DNA from: Adiantum capillus-veneris
Lineage: Eukaryota; Streptophyta; Polypodiopsida; Polypodiales; Pteridaceae
Assembly (NCBI GenBank): GCA_014529385.2
Contig: CM043968.1
Span: 132,068,018 to 132,132,017 of the forward strand
Direction: 5' to 3'
DNA: 64,000 nt
Under the pieces are notes generated by a model. It did no database searches. It was not told the origin of the DNA and worked only from the letters and a program-made list of their open reading frames with translations. Positions within the stretch are counted from its first letter, which is position 1. Each line of letters opens with the position of its first letter. A program made the position numbers and the translations under genes. Below, piece after piece: positions 1-12,035 of the stretch.

Positions 1-741
1 TTAGGTCATATTATCTGTCAAGATGGTATCCATGTGGATCCATCAAATTTAGAGGTAATAAAAGCATGACCTAATCGAAGTAACCTACATGATCGCGAGC
101 TAAGAAGCTTTATTGGTATGTGTGAAAAATTTTCATAGCAGGACCATTACATGACTTAATATATGTAATGGTATGATGTTCTCCATAGCAAAATTTTCTC
201 AAATAGCAAGACCATTACATGATTTAACAAAGAAGAACGTTAAGTATTCATGGACTGCTAAGGAGAAAAATGCTTTTGACAAGCCCAAAGAGAAGCTTAC
301 CTCTCAACCAGTCCTCATGCTTCCGGATCTCTCAAAACCATTTGAGGTCCAATGTGATCCTTGTGGTGATTGCCTTGGAGCAGTCTTGCTTCAAGAAGGG
401 CATGCCATAGCATATGAGAGCCGAAGGCTCAATACAGATGAACGGGTCTTGGGCATTTATGAGAAAGAGCTTTTAGTTGTTCTACATGCCCTATTCCCAC
501 ATGGAAGCACTATTTATTGGGGACTCCATTCATTTTACAAACAGACCACCAAAGTCTCAAGTACTTCATGACGCAATGGCAAGCTTCCAACAAACAAATG
601 AGGTGGAATATTTTTCTTTTGAAATTTTATTTTCATATTTCTCACATTGCTGGTAAGCACAATCAAGTGGCCCATGCACTTTCACAATGACCAAAAGTTA
701 ACGTGGTGTCTATAGAAACTCACAATGATCTATCTTCTATG
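1..741 (+). pseudogene. H reverse transcriptase end and RNase H (copy 1)
   Basis: The longest open stretch (173-571, 132 codons) has the RT connection followed by a Ty3 RNase H start. The motifs LHDLTKKN and FEVQCDPCGDCLGAVLLQEG contain the first catalytic aspartate region, followed by AIAYESRR. The frame breaks after HGSTIYWGLHS, where the family normally continues with a tryptophan-lysine-histidine segment. The 3' RNase H end, with HIAGKHNQVAHAL, lies in another frame near 640-690. A 20-bp stretch (caggaccattacatgactta and variants) is repeated locally at 140-230, so the start is also disturbed. The region is not functional. Confidence 0.85.
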
Positions 742-746
742 ATAGA
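742..746. repeat. Target-site duplication ATAGA, left (LARD copy 1)
   Basis: ATAGA lies directly before the LTR start TGTTGGGG at 747. It recurs at 11237-11241 directly after the right LTR end (CTAACA). This defines the LARD insertion point in the H element. Confidence 0.85.
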
Positions 747-1718
747 TGTTGGGGGAAATTGTAGCATAGCCTAATCAACCCAAGACCAACAAAATTATCA
801 ATCCTAGGATCGACAACCCAGCTAGCGCATGGAAGCATGAGCATCGGATTTATCAAATGAGAGGAATCAAGAGAATGCTCATCTAATGGAATAGAGATTA
901 GCCATGAATCACTAGCTCTAATCACATCATCAATCAAGCATCACCTACACACATTAAGCCCACCGAAGTCCAACTTACCATAGACTAGAGTCCCAAAGCA
1001 CACTCATGACAACCACACACTAATTGCATTGGTGTTGGCCTCTCCAATCACACATGCCAATCAAGGAACTTTATCAAAAGCTACACACACAAGGTGAATG
1101 GTGCTAGAGTTTCATTAAACCTATCCACACACAAGCAAACAATAGGGCACATACACTAATTACAATATTAAGAATCAAGTTAATTAACCTAATTAGAGAT
1201 GTTAAATATCACAATCAAATGCTCATAAAATGATAAGAGTGGTCAATAAGCAAGAAGTCATCACACATACTCCAATCTAGAATAATGAGATGGTGAAACT
1301 ACTTCATGACATAATGGAATGGAGAAGAACTAGACTAATCAGAAAGTAAAGATTATATTAAGAAATGGTTCTCTAATTACAATGGATTAGCACTAGCCTC
1401 TTCAGCATGGGCATTAAGCTCAAGGCTAGGCCATCCATAAAGTGAACTCTCAAGAGAAAGAGCTCTCTCGAAAGTGGATCCCCAAGAGTGGATACTCAAG
1501 AATGAATCCTCCTTGCATAAAGGCTTCGTTATAAAGGCTTGCACCACAATCCCTTCTACTATGGGTTTAAGTTGAACCCTCTAGTTAGCATATACAACTT
1601 TGGAACTCCCAATGAGCCCAAGACCTTTTACAAAGTGAGTAGGAAATATTATGCACATCCATAGCACATCTCCCACTTGACGCATAATCAGTGTAACATG
1701 GGTTAGCTATTGTTAACA
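747..1718 (-). repeat. LARD left LTR, copy 1
   Basis: This LTR is about 972 bp, begins TGTTGGGGGAAATTG and ends TTGTTAACA. It matches 25471-26427 and 30848-31827 over its full length. It holds no open frame of note. Confidence 0.85.
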
Positions 1719-4700
1719 TTCCCCCCTTCCTAATTTGTCACACGTCCTCGTGTGTCGGTGAAGCAAAACACGGTGACATGGTAGAAAGCAAGTCCATGGA
1801 AGAAATGTTGAGCTACAAAATATAAGAACAATTAATGAGCATCAAAAGCCAACAAGGATAAAAACATGAAGTACAATGAACAATCATGCAAAAATTTGAG
1901 GTTTTTTCTTCTTAAAGATGAGTGAATCATAGTCAAAAACTAGACAACATAAAGCAAAAAAGACACCTAAACTATCGTGAAGATTAAACCACTTGAAATT
2001 TGAATTTTATGCATGAAACACAAGGAATTAATTAAGACCCTAGGCTAATGCAAGTTCATAAACCTACTAGCCTAAAAACTTGTGACCAATCTTAATAAAT
2101 TATTCAAGCCTGTCATGTCTACGGGCTATACAAAAGCTCCTAATCTATTAGTACATTGTCATAGATTTTTGAAGCTCATGGAAGTTTGTTTTTGTCACAC
2201 ATAGAAAAAAAAAAGCACAATACACGACTACCACCCCAAGGCAAGTGTAGGTACGACTCTCGGCTCCTTGAACCCTCAAGAAGGTATTCCAAAAGCCTAC
2301 TAGCCTACCAAGGTGACGGCTAACCCCTATCAGCCAGGGCATTGGTTTAGGGCCTTGACTAAGAGATCCAAGGTGATTTCCTTCGCCTGCCAAGTGCCAA
2401 TAAGGCACTAGGCCTCATAAAGACACAACATAACATAGAATTTTCTTTTCATGTGTCTAGTAGCAATTTTGCTACTTTTTCTTGACACTTTTTTTGCTTC
2501 ATTATTTCATTTTTTATCACTTTTTTATTGCTTCCCACATGAGATGCTAATACAAAATGAACTAAGAGACTAAAGCCTAATAATAGCCCTAAGTTATGTT
2601 AAAACTGAATGGAGTATTAAGAGTATCCCTAAGAGTCTAAGACTAATGAGAAATGAACCTACATTAACCTAAGGGTCAAGGCCAATTACCTATGATTAGC
2701 ACACATAAAGCCTAATTTTTTGATGAGTTAATATTCACAAAGCAAAGTGTTGAAACTTTAGCATGCGTATCTGTTGAACATGATAGAACTATAGCTTAGA
2801 AGCAAATAATACTTAAGCCAAGCATAGAGAATGGAGAGACAAACAAAACAGCAAAATCATGGAAGGATTTCACCTATTCATGCTTTTTGTGTATCTTTGA
2901 ACAAGCATCCACTTGGTAGAGAAGTCTCTTGACCTTTTTATTACAATCCAAGCTAATTGAAGTTAAGTGTAAACACAAGATCCAAAGGCCTTTTATTGAA
3001 ATCCAAAAGCTCACAAAAAAAACATTAATGAAAACCTAAAGCTAGGGTCTTGCATACCCGAGTTTTCCAAAAACCCGAAGAAAAAAAGTTCTTTTGGTTA
3101 TGCATGTGATGCTCTTTAGTAGCAAATTTATGCATACACAACAAAAATGAGAGATAAAATACTTCTACATAAACAAATTTTCATTCTTTTACAACCTCTT
3201 ATGCATGATTCAAAAGTTGATTAGATACTAGCTCAAATGAGAATGTGCAAATTTAGATCGAGCTATGAGATAGTAATAATGCAAATGAATGAATTTGAAG
3301 TGGCTCTTGAAAGCAAAATTTTACATTTCTGAAGCTCTCCAAAAAAGTTGGCTAACAACTAGCTCGCATGAAGTTTTACCATTTTAGAGCAAGCTATGAG
3401 CTAGAGATGATTGCAACTTGATGGAATGAAAATGAATGGCTCTCAATAGCCAAATTTTGTACTTGAAAGCTCTTAAAAAAGTTGGTAGACACTAGCTCAA
3501 ACGAAAACGTTTCACGTTAGACCAAACTTAGAGCTAGAATTTATAAGACTTTTAATCATAAGAATTGGAATGGCTCTGAATCCCACTTTGCTAATCATTT
3601 TTCAAAAACAAAGTCAATCATCAGTGGTCTTAAGCATATGCAAATTGAACACAAGAAAAAATGATCAACCATACCCCCAAAATGCTCTCTTTTTGCCATT
3701 CAGAAAAGCTTCATTTTAGTGCTTTGTAATGATTTTTCATTTAATTCAAGCACTAGAATATAACAAGAAAGTCAAGTCCAAGCATAACATATCTCGACCA
3801 AGAATTATTGCATGTGCAATGTAACTCTCAAAAGATGCCCAAATGCATATCACAAATACTTTTTTCATTTAGTGCAATGAGGGATTTTCTCAATAAGTCC
3901 AAGCATTAGGTCATGCATAAGATAAAAACATTTGTGCACCCCCTTTTCATTTATGCGTGGAGACTGTCACACAATCATACCATACCATCGATGTCCACAT
4001 CCTTGCTCTTATATAGCAACTATGGAATACGAACTAAAACGAGAAAACTAATGCACTCATGAGGTTTTCAAGTGATGGTACAAGGCTCTTGATGGCCAAA
4101 TTTGGAAATGCATTGTCACTTACCCTTTCAAAGCTCGGTCATTTTGTAGTGCATAATCATTTTAGAAATGAGGAAAAGCCCTAATAATTGCAAGAATAAA
4201 AAACAAGTCCTACGCTTTGCATAGAGAGATTTGTTTCAATAAAAAGCACAATGATACTCTTTCATAGCACAATTGACAAATTTCTTTTAAAACATTCTTG
4301 AGTGGGCAAAAATAGTGATTTTTTGGCATAGTGTCTCATTGATCATGGTTTTTGCTACTTCATGCATTCCTCAAAAGATCCAAAAATTATTTTCTCTCCC
4401 TTCTTGATTCTCGAGTTTGAGCCAAGGCACGCCAGTCAAACTGCCCAATATCATTATTTTTTTATTTTTATTTTTTTTACTCGCACTCCCAACTGGCTCA
4501 TGAATCTTGAGTGGTCAAGCTTGACTAGTTGAGCTAGGTGGGAATCTTCCTTTGTTGCATTTTTTGTATTTATATAGTTTTGGCGGTTTTGGCCAGCTAT
4601 GGGAGGGAGAGTGAGAGAGAGACTGAGCTATTGGCCGGCTATGGAGCATGGGGTGAAAGATCAATGAGGTGATAAGAGGCAGTGATCTTTCTGTGTGTGT

Positions 4701-5646
4701 GTGTGTGTGTGATCGGCTATTCTCAACAAGTCTACAAGTGGGGTTAGGCTTGCAGTTTGACCAAGCACTAAAACCGAGTTGCATATTGGCCGCTTGTGTG
4801 TGTGTTTGTGAAAACGCCAAGGGAGCCGGGCATTGTGTGTGTGTGTGTTGTGAGCGCCAAGCCTTGCAGAACAGTGTGTAGGCTCCATCTGTTGTTTTTT
4901 TTTCATTTTAATTTTAATGTTTTATCATTACCTCAAGGGGAAGTTTCCACATGACACAACATCGCAAGGGATTCCATTATGAGGAGAGCTATGGCATGCA
5001 TGTAAGTTGACGAATCAAATATCATTTGGATGCCCCAATTGACCATCAGTCATTGAAAATCAAGAGGTCTTGGATAGGCGCACACATTCAAATTTTGCCC
5101 CAATTTTTTTGCATTTAGGCTTATCCAATGATTGAATTGGCCTAACATACACATCAATTACATGATTTCATACTCACATATCATCAATTTTTATGGATGC
5201 ACACACTCAAGATTAGGTGCACACACACTTCAATTTTATGCCAGTTTTTTTCCTCTTTGGTGCATTACACACACAATGATTTTATGCACACACATGAAGT
5301 CTTATTCCAAATCAAGATTAATCTTGACACACACTTCATCAACTAGTCGAATCTGACCATCAATTTCATTCCAAAACAATCAAATTAGGTGCAAAGTGTA
5401 GGTCAATTGACTTACACACCTAATTTTAGCAATAAATTAGCAACTCATTGGAATCAAATTAATCACCCAAAAAATGAATGAGTAGGTCAATGCACTTACA
5501 ATCGATCGCATCAAAGCTCATCCTTGCTCCACAAGATGATTCCATCATGCACACACATGTGTGGCTCTTCCAAATTATCCCAAAAAATGATCATTGTCAG
5601 CCAAAAATCAAAACTCAAATCATCAAATTGGGCTCGATTAGCACAA
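1719..5646. mobile_element. LARD internal region, copy 1 (no coding seen)
   Basis: This 3.9-kb AT-rich stretch has no gag or pol similarity on either strand. The open frames present (2148-2408, 4515-4820, 5478-5834) contain low-complexity or GT-repeat translation and show no domain. It begins with the pyrimidine run TTCCCCCCTTCC, a polypurine tract on the minus strand. It matches 26428-30497 of copy 2 with small indels. At about 4655 it lacks roughly 110 bp present at 29401-29513 of copy 2. Similarity ends at 5646, where a copia LTR fragment starts. Confidence 0.75.
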
Positions 5647-5718
5647 CTAAAGAGGGAAAAAATACCCCGGCGGTCCTAGTGTGTTCACACACATCACTAC
5701 CACATGTATATGGTAACA
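5647..5718 (-). repeat. Truncated copia LTR end
   Basis: These bases repeat the terminal 72 bp of the copia LTR that starts two bases later (compare 5875-5946 and 10800-10871). They form a partial tandem LTR at the left border of the copia element. The border with LARD sequence has only a few bases of shared CTAA or CAA. Confidence 0.75.
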
Positions 5719-5719
5719 T

Positions 5720-5946
5720 TGTTGGAATTATGGTTGCAGAGAAACACACACAGCTTGGAGAAGACGAAGGAAGCTCAAGGCACACAATAGACAGTGTGTT
5801 ACTTAGTGTGCAATGGAAAGATAGATACCCCTAGAGTGATGGGCATATATACAATGCACGGGGGAAAAAACCTCCTAAAGAGGGAAAAAATGCCCCGGCG
5901 GTCCTAGTGTGTTCACACACATCACTACCACACGTATATGGTAGCA
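5720..5946 (-). repeat. Copia 3' LTR
   Basis: This 227-bp LTR reads TGTTGGAATTATGG to TATATGGTAGCA on the plus strand. A CT-rich run follows at 5947, giving a G-rich polypurine tract on the coding strand. It contains a TATATAT segment near 5848-5854 that could be the promoter. Confidence 0.9.
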
Positions 5947-6021
5947 AATCCCCCCTGGAGTGATGCGATGAACGAGAGCTGGCACATGAGTAAAGGGAAG
6001 TGCCATGCCTTGAGGACAGGA

Positions 6022-9000
6022 TCAGTCCACAAAGGGGAGTAAGCCCAAAGCTTTGCGGAAAGCTTCAAGCTTCTCACGAGACAATGCGTTTGTGAAAAGA
6101 TCTACAAGGTTGTCCTGTGTTGGCACATAAGCCAAGCTGATCTCTTCTGCTGAGAGCCTCTCCATGACATAGTGGTAATGCACCTCAATGTGCTTTGTGC
6201 GAGCATGAAAAACTGGATTCCTCGCACTTGCCAATGCGCTCTGACTGTCAGTGTAGATAGTGCTGGCAGTGTCTTGTCCAACACCCAAATCAGCCATAAG
6301 GCGTCTGAGCCATACACACTCAACCGTAGCTGTGAAGACTGCCCTGTACTCAGCCTCACAACTCAAAGTGGCCAGAGTAGGTTGCTTCTTGCTCAACCAT
6401 GATATACATGAACTGCCAAGCATGAAACAAAAACCACTTGTGGACACTCGTGTGTCAAAACAACCAGCCCAATATGAGTCCGAAAAAGCATGTAAGTCTA
6501 GCGGCAATGATCCTCCCTTGGGATAAAACAATCCAAGATGTAAAGTGCCACTAAGGTAGGGGAAAATCCTCTTGACAGCCTGCCAATGCTTAGACCCTGG
6601 GCTATGCATAAATCTGCTGACCTGTGAGACTGCAAACTGAATATCCGGTCTCGTGTTGCATACATAAATGAGGCAGCCAACAGTAGTTTGGTAAAGAGTG
6701 ACATCAGCAAGATCACCAGCATCATGTAGAATCAACTTCAAACCTGTTTCCATGGGAGTGGCAATAGGTTTGCAATCCTCAAGTCCAAACTTACATAGCA
6801 ATGTCTCTATGTAACTTTTCTGACACAAGGCAATACCACCATCACACTGCTTAAACTGTATACCCAAATAATGATGCAACAGCCCCAATCCTTTCATCTT
6901 GAAAGTAGCATTCAAATCAGCCTTAAATTCAGCAATATGTCTCTCATTTGGTCCAGTGATCAACAAATCATCGACATAAAGAACCACAATGAGAAATACA
7001 TCATCCTCACGCTTTACATACAATGTGCTTTCTGTTGGACTGTTACAAAAGCCTCGTTTAACCAAATGAGTGTCAGCTTTCTCATACCAAGCACGAGGAT
7101 ATTGCTTCAACCCATACAAAGCCTTCTTACATCTGCACACTTTGTCCTCTTGTCCTTTTATGACAAAACCGCGAGGCTGCGTTACATAAACTTCCTCAAA
7201 TATGTCACCATTCAAGAAAGCAGTAACAATGTATGATTGATGTACATCCCAACCAAAATGAGCTGCCAATGCACATAGAAAATGCACAGTAGTCATACGA
7301 CAAGTGGGAGCAAAAGTCTCTTCATAATCTATGCCTTTTTGCTGTGTATAACCGTTTGCAACAAGTCGAGCCTTATGGCGATCGATCTCACCATCCGGCT
7401 TGCATTTCAACTTGTAAACCCACTTCGTACTAATGGCCTTTTTGCCAGGAGGCAAATCACATAAAGTCCATGTGTCATTTTCTATAAGTGCATCATATTC
7501 TAATTGCATGGCAGCCATCCAATTTTCTAAATTTTGTGCTTCATCAAAAGTCAGAGGCTCCTCAACATCATGTAAGCTAGACACAGCCAAAGCATAACAA
7601 TCTGATGCATAAGATGCATGGCGAGAGCCTGAACGAGTACGACTAGACAAAGGTGCATCCAATTTACTGTCACGCAAAGTGTGCACCAACCATTTTGGCA
7701 TACCTCTAGCCTGCTCATTTTCAGGCCTTTTCTCATCAAGTACATCATGTACATCTGCATCAGTAATAGGCTGATCTAAAACATTTTCAGAAACCCCCAT
7801 AGGCTGTACATTTACCTCATTGGAACTTACATTCATATTTCCACCACTGAAAAGAGGCAACAAACTGTCATAAATGTCCTGTGAGTTTACATTACTGTCT
7901 CTGGTACATGACAGCAAGGGCTGAACAGAATCTTCCACAAACACTACATCCCGTGAAACCAGAATACGTTTTGTTTGAGGATGATAGAACCTGTAACCTT
8001 TTCTTTCAGCACTATAACCAACAAAAATACATTTGATAGCCTTATCATCCAATTTTCTGTGCTGCACTTGTGGCACCAAAGCATATGCCAAACAGCCAAA
8101 AACACGCATGTGCTCAATAGAAGGCTTTCTAGCATGCCATGCTTCATATGGAGTAATAGACTGCAAAGCTTTTTTAGGACACCTGTTAAGTACATAAGTG
8201 GCACACATGATGGCCTCAAGCCAAAAAGAATGCGGTAAAGCTTGACTTTTGACCATACATCGTGCCATTTCCGTCAGTGACCTGTTTTTCCTCTGAGCAA
8301 CACCATTTTGCTGAGGTGTATAAGGCACTGTGCATTGGTGTTTTATCCCACAACTAGCCAAAAATGGATTAAATTCATGAGACATATACTCCCCCCCTCC
8401 ATCGGAATGGAGGGTGCCCATAGTACATTTCGAGACATTTTCAGCCATAGCCAGAAATTGTTTGAAGCACATAAAAACTTCGGACTTCGCTTTAAGAGGA
8501 AATACCCATGCATGCCTGGAGTAATCATCAATGAAAGTCACGAAGTACAGGTAATTTCCCAAGGGCGGAGTTTGCATGGACCCACAAACATCACTATGCA
8601 CAGGCTGCAACATGCATGTGGCCCGAACTGAACCATCCTTTGGAAACTTAGAGCGTTGCATCTTACCCAAAATACAGCCTTCACAAACATGTTTGACAGG
8701 TGCTTCAAGAGGCGGCAAAGAAGCAACCATATCAAATTTCTGCAAACGCAGCAAACTGGCAAAATTCAGATGACCAAAACGTGCATGACAAAGTTTTTCA
8801 TCTGAAATAGCCCTTGAATCTGCAACAACATTTGCAAAATTTTGTCCACACTTGTCATACAAAGTGAGCTTATACAGCCCACGGCACAAAATCCCAGATG
8901 CAACAATTTCATCACCAAAATTAAGATCATGAACTGTACATCTGTCATCCACAAATTTGACTACAAGTCCAAGTCTAGCAAGTGCGGATACAGACAAGAG

Positions 9001-9324
9001 ATTCTTCTTGATCCCACGTACATAAAGTGAATCAACAAGTGTGAAGGAATTGCCATTAGCAGCAGTGAGCACAATCTTTTCAACTCCCTGAACTGGATAA
9101 GAGGCGTTGTTGGCACAAGTGACTGAATTCCCATGAGGGACAGACTTAAGAGAGGTAAACAATTCATGATGTGAGGTAATGTGCTTTGTAGCACCACTGT
9201 TGAAATACCACACATGTGAATCTGCAGCAACTGACAAGCATGCATCATGGACGGCAGTATTGTAAGTGCACTCTACGCTAAAATCCCATTCTGCATCGAC
9301 ATCAGCAACACAGTCTCCTTTCAC
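6022..9324 (-). pseudogene. Copia pol polyprotein (protease-integrase-RT-RNase H), catalytically dead
   Basis: The 1100-codon open frame is uninterrupted to its natural end, but key residues are changed. The protease motif reads WYFNSGATKH, with the catalytic Asp of DSG replaced by Asn (codon 9199-9201). A gag-pre-integrase HHCC finger follows (HARFGHLN to CEGCILGK). The integrase core has D and D, exactly 35 residues apart from the third position, which is Gln not Glu (NGVAQRKNR, codon 8293-8295). In RT motif A the usual Asp is Tyr (QSYIVTAFLNG, codon 7231-7233), while LYVDDLLITG is intact. RNase H ends the protein (FSDSYWAG, CEAEY, TDSQSALA, RTKHIEV). It is joined to gag by a one-base frame change near 9385, so the true polyprotein start lies upstream of the first Met. 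Confidence 0.9.
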
Positions 9325-9341
9325 AGAAGACTCAACAATGG

Positions 9342-10306
9342 CTACATTTGTAGTGGAACCAGCATTTGCAGTGGAACCACCCTCTTCTTCTTAGCCTCTT
9401 TGGCCTTCAACTTAGGACACGAATTGATCAAGTGATCATTGGCTTTACAATAATGGCAACGCATCTTCTTTTTGCCCTTATCACCAGAATTGCCAGATGA
9501 AGTACTGCCAGTAGAAGCATTAGGAACATAATTTTTGCCACTCGCAGCAGAACCATAAGAAGTGGCTGCATTACTTTTACCACCCTTTATTTGAGAAGCA
9601 ATAAAAGCATGTTCAACTGCACGCTGCCTAGTCCTCTTTTTTCTAGAAAGTGACTCTTGCAACAGCAATGTGCATAATGCATCAAACTTGACAACTTCAG
9701 GATTTCCTTGGGTCATCAGTCTCCAAGTAGTAGCAAAAGTCTGGTAGGAATCTCGTAAGGCATCAAGAACAATCTGCACAAGGGAACTGTCTGAAATAAC
9801 TTCACGTGCAGAAATAAGCTGGTCATTGATATCCTTGACACTAGCAAGGAAAGTGTCCATATCATATTCCTCATGCATAATCTTTGACTCCAGCTCTTTA
9901 CGCAGCAAAGTAATTTTAGCCTCATTGCGGCTTGCATAAAGACCTGCTAAAATATCCCAAGCCTGTTTTGCAGATTTTGCTGAACAGATGTGAGGAACAA
10001 TGGTGCGCTTCACAGACAATGCAATCAATGCATGAGCCTGCGCATCCTTACATCCCAACGAGCTTGTTCTACCGTAGGCAAAACAACTCTAACAGCTGCA
10101 ATCCTTGCAGCAAGACCTGCAACATCCTCAACATCACCTACATCCTCAAAACCAGGACGTACATCAATGCCCTGCACAATGTTCCAGACACCTTTTGACA
10201 CAAGAACATGTTGCATCATATAAGCCCACATAGGGTAGTTGTCCCAATCCAACATCTCCTAAGCAACAAACATCTTGAACACATCTGTGCTGTTGTTGTC
10301 AGCCAT
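9342..10306 (-). pseudogene. Copia gag with nonsense and frameshift mutations
   Basis: Gag starts at an ATG on the minus strand (10304-10306, MADNNSTDVFKM). An in-frame TAG follows after 15 codons (10259-10261). The frame continues with LDWDNYPMWAYMM and SKGVWNIVQG, typical of the copia gag N-terminus. It then shifts near 10040-10058 into the long frame 9342-10058, with the UBN2-like capsid region (AWDILAGLYASRNEAK, LDALRDSYQTFATTW). A CCHC zinc knuckle follows (CHYCKANDHLINSC). A second frame change near 9385 separates it from pol. Three lesions make it non-coding. Confidence 0.88.
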
Positions 10307-10630
10307 GGAAAATGCTGCACCTGATGTCAAAACTGCCCGAAAATAGGAGAAACGGAGCGGGAACAACCTGTGCTATATAGCACAAACCGTAGAAGACTAT
10401 AAGGCACCTGTTATACAGAAAACGGCACTGACAAAAATTCTGCACAAAATGACGAAATAGCCTGTGCACTACTTCATGTAGTGGAAACAGACGCCGAAAT
10501 GAGCCCAAATCAAAATTCTAAGAGCAATTTTTGTCGACCTGCGAACACTCACCAAAGCTCACTGAAATCGGAGAAAGTGAGCAGGCGTGTGCTGGAGCAG
10601 CTGGCGACTAAGCCCGGGAGGACGTGACCT

Positions 10631-10642
10631 GCTCTGATACCA
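10631..10642 (-). other. Copia primer-binding site (initiator tRNA-Met)
   Basis: On the minus strand this reads TGGTATCAGAGC, the standard plant complement of initiator tRNA-Met. It lies two bases inside the 5' LTR (10645-10871) and fixes both orientation and LTR end. Confidence 0.92.
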
Positions 10643-10644
10643 AT

Positions 10645-10871
10645 TGTTGGAATTAGGGTTGCAGAGAAACACACACAGCTTGGAGAAGACGAAGGAAGCT
10701 CAAGGAACACAATAGAGAGTCTGTTACTTAGTGTGAAATGGAAAGATAGATAGCCCTAGAGTGATGGGCGTATATACAATGCACGGGGGAAAAAACCTCC
10801 TAAAGAGGGAAAAAATGCCCCGGGGGTCCTAGTGTGTTGACACACATCACTACCACATGTATATGGTAACA
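10645..10871 (-). repeat. Copia 5' LTR
   Basis: This 227-bp LTR ends TATATGGTAACA at 10871 and is paired with 5720-5946. Confidence 0.9.
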
Positions 10872-10915
10872 TTAAGCACGGGCATTAAGCTGAAGGCTAG
10901 GCCATCCATAAAGTG

Positions 10916-10984
<69 letters not shown>

Positions 10985-11236
10985 CTCAAAAGTGGATCCT
11001 CAAGAGTGGATACTTAATAATGAAGCCTCCTTGCATAAAGGCTTTGTTATAAAGGATTGCACCACAATACCTTCTACTATGGGTTTAAGTTGAGCCCTCT
11101 GGCTAGCATATACAACTTTGGAACTCCCAATGAGCCCAAGACCTTATACAAAGTGAGTAGGAAATATTGTGCACATCCATAGCACATCTCCCGCTTGATG
11201 CATAATTGGTGTAGCCTGTATTAGCGACTACTAACA
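10872..11236 (-). repeat. LARD right LTR, copy 1, truncated
   Basis: Only the distal 365 bp of the right LTR remain, starting TTAAGCACGGGC and ending CTAACA. This part equals 31503-31827 of copy 2, the length difference being mainly the microsatellite and a small indel. The missing part was replaced by the copia element. Confidence 0.82.
10917..10980. repeat. (AC)n microsatellite
   Basis: This is a pure AC dinucleotide run of about 64 bp inside the truncated LARD LTR. At the identical place copy 2 has an (AG)n run (31548-31594). The left LTRs have only a short imperfect CT/AG stretch. Confidence 0.97.
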
Positions 11237-11241
11237 ATAGA
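11237..11241. repeat. Target-site duplication ATAGA, right (LARD copy 1)
   Basis: This is the second copy of ATAGA. The H coding sequence resumes immediately after it with DEYATNPEFKDVMSALALGKK, the linker before integrase. Confidence 0.85.
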
Positions 11242-12035
11242 TGAGTATGCTACTAACCCTGAATTTAAAGATGTAATGTCAGCCCTTGCTTTGGGGAAGA
11301 AATAGGAACCATTTACCTGGTAGGATGGTTATCTTCTCCATGGCAATAGGCTATGCGTTACCCATTCCCTTCATGAGAAAGTCATGTATGAATCCCATGC
11401 TCCTCCCTATGCAGGGCATAAAGGCATTCAAACTACTCCTTCAGGAGTAGAGACAAACTTCTATTGGCCTACCATGAAAGTGGACATACAAAAATATGTT
11501 TCAAAATGTGTGGTATGCCAAAAGACTAAGTATGATAGAAGGAAAAAATCTGGATTACGCCCGCCATTGCCAATCCCTAATTCACCATGGGAGAGTATAT
11601 CCATGGATTTTATCTTTGGATTACCCAAGTCTATCCATGTGAATGCGGGAATATGGAAAATACTCGATAGGTTTAGAAAGCGAGCACGCTTTATTCCTAT
11701 AAAAAAGGCTATTAAGGCACACCAAATGGAAACCCTCTTCTCAGGTTTTCAAACACCATGGATTACCAACATCCATCGTGTCAGATAGAGATCCTAGAAT
11801 GACTAGTAATTTTTGGAAAGATCTCTTTGAAAATCTAGGTACAAGATTGAATTTTTCTCTGGCCTATAACTTACAAACGGATGGCCAAAGTGAGATAGCC
11901 AATCTTACGATACTCGATCTACTAAAGACTTATGTTACAGAAGTAGATCAACACTCACAATGGCAGAAGTACTTACCTCTTGTAGAGTATGTGTACAATA
12001 ATATTGTCCATACTACTACAAGAAAACGAGTGTGA
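11242..12035 (+). pseudogene. H integrase (copy 1)
   Basis: This is the Ty3 integrase. The HHCC zinc finger (HAPPYAGHKGIQ to CVVCQKTKYD) leads to the catalytic core, with Asp in SISMDFIFGLP, Asp in SDRDPRMTSNFW and Glu in GQSEIAN all present. Lesions are a stop in the linker (TAG near 11308), a frame change near 11745-11778, and a terminal stop directly after NIVHTTTRKRV, where the family normally continues. The C-terminal part of the protein is absent. Confidence 0.88.

Larger units (their letters stand above)
5720..10871 (-). mobile_element. Ty1/copia LTR retrotransposon, full length, inactive
   Basis: This 5.15-kb element has two 227-bp LTRs differing at about 11 positions (about 95% identical), so it is a fairly old insertion. 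On the minus strand the order is 5' LTR (10645-10871), tRNA-iMet primer site (10631-10642), gag, protease, integrase, RT, RNase H, polypurine tract (near 5947-5956) and 3' LTR (5720-5946). Domain order integrase before RT is diagnostic of copia. No 5-bp target duplication is visible: the left side is a partial extra LTR and the right side is TTAAG of a truncated LARD LTR. The insertion site was therefore rearranged. Confidence 0.92.
747..11236 (-). mobile_element. Large non-coding LTR element (LARD), copy 1, interrupted by copia
   Basis: Direct LTRs flank a long internal region without recognisable gag or pol. Orientation is minus: a purine-rich tract on that strand (complement of 1719-1735) adjoins the left LTR, and in copy 2 the tRNA-like primer site adjoins the right LTR. 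In this copy the segment matching 30498-31502 of copy 2 is missing and a copia element occupies the junction. The insertion splits H between RNase H and integrase. Confidence 0.8.

Noticed and set aside
2148-2408. 86-codon minus-strand frame in LARD
   Set aside because: No similarity to gag or pol, and the corresponding frame is not maintained in copy 2 (about 26870-27130).
4515-4906. Open frames on both strands near 4515-4906 and 29284-29763
   Set aside because: They are translations of GT/CA and GA repeats in LARD interior, with no domain and different frames in the two copies.
6102-9248. Many plus- and minus-strand ORFs overlapping copia pol
   Set aside because: They are shadow frames of the 6022-9324 coding region.
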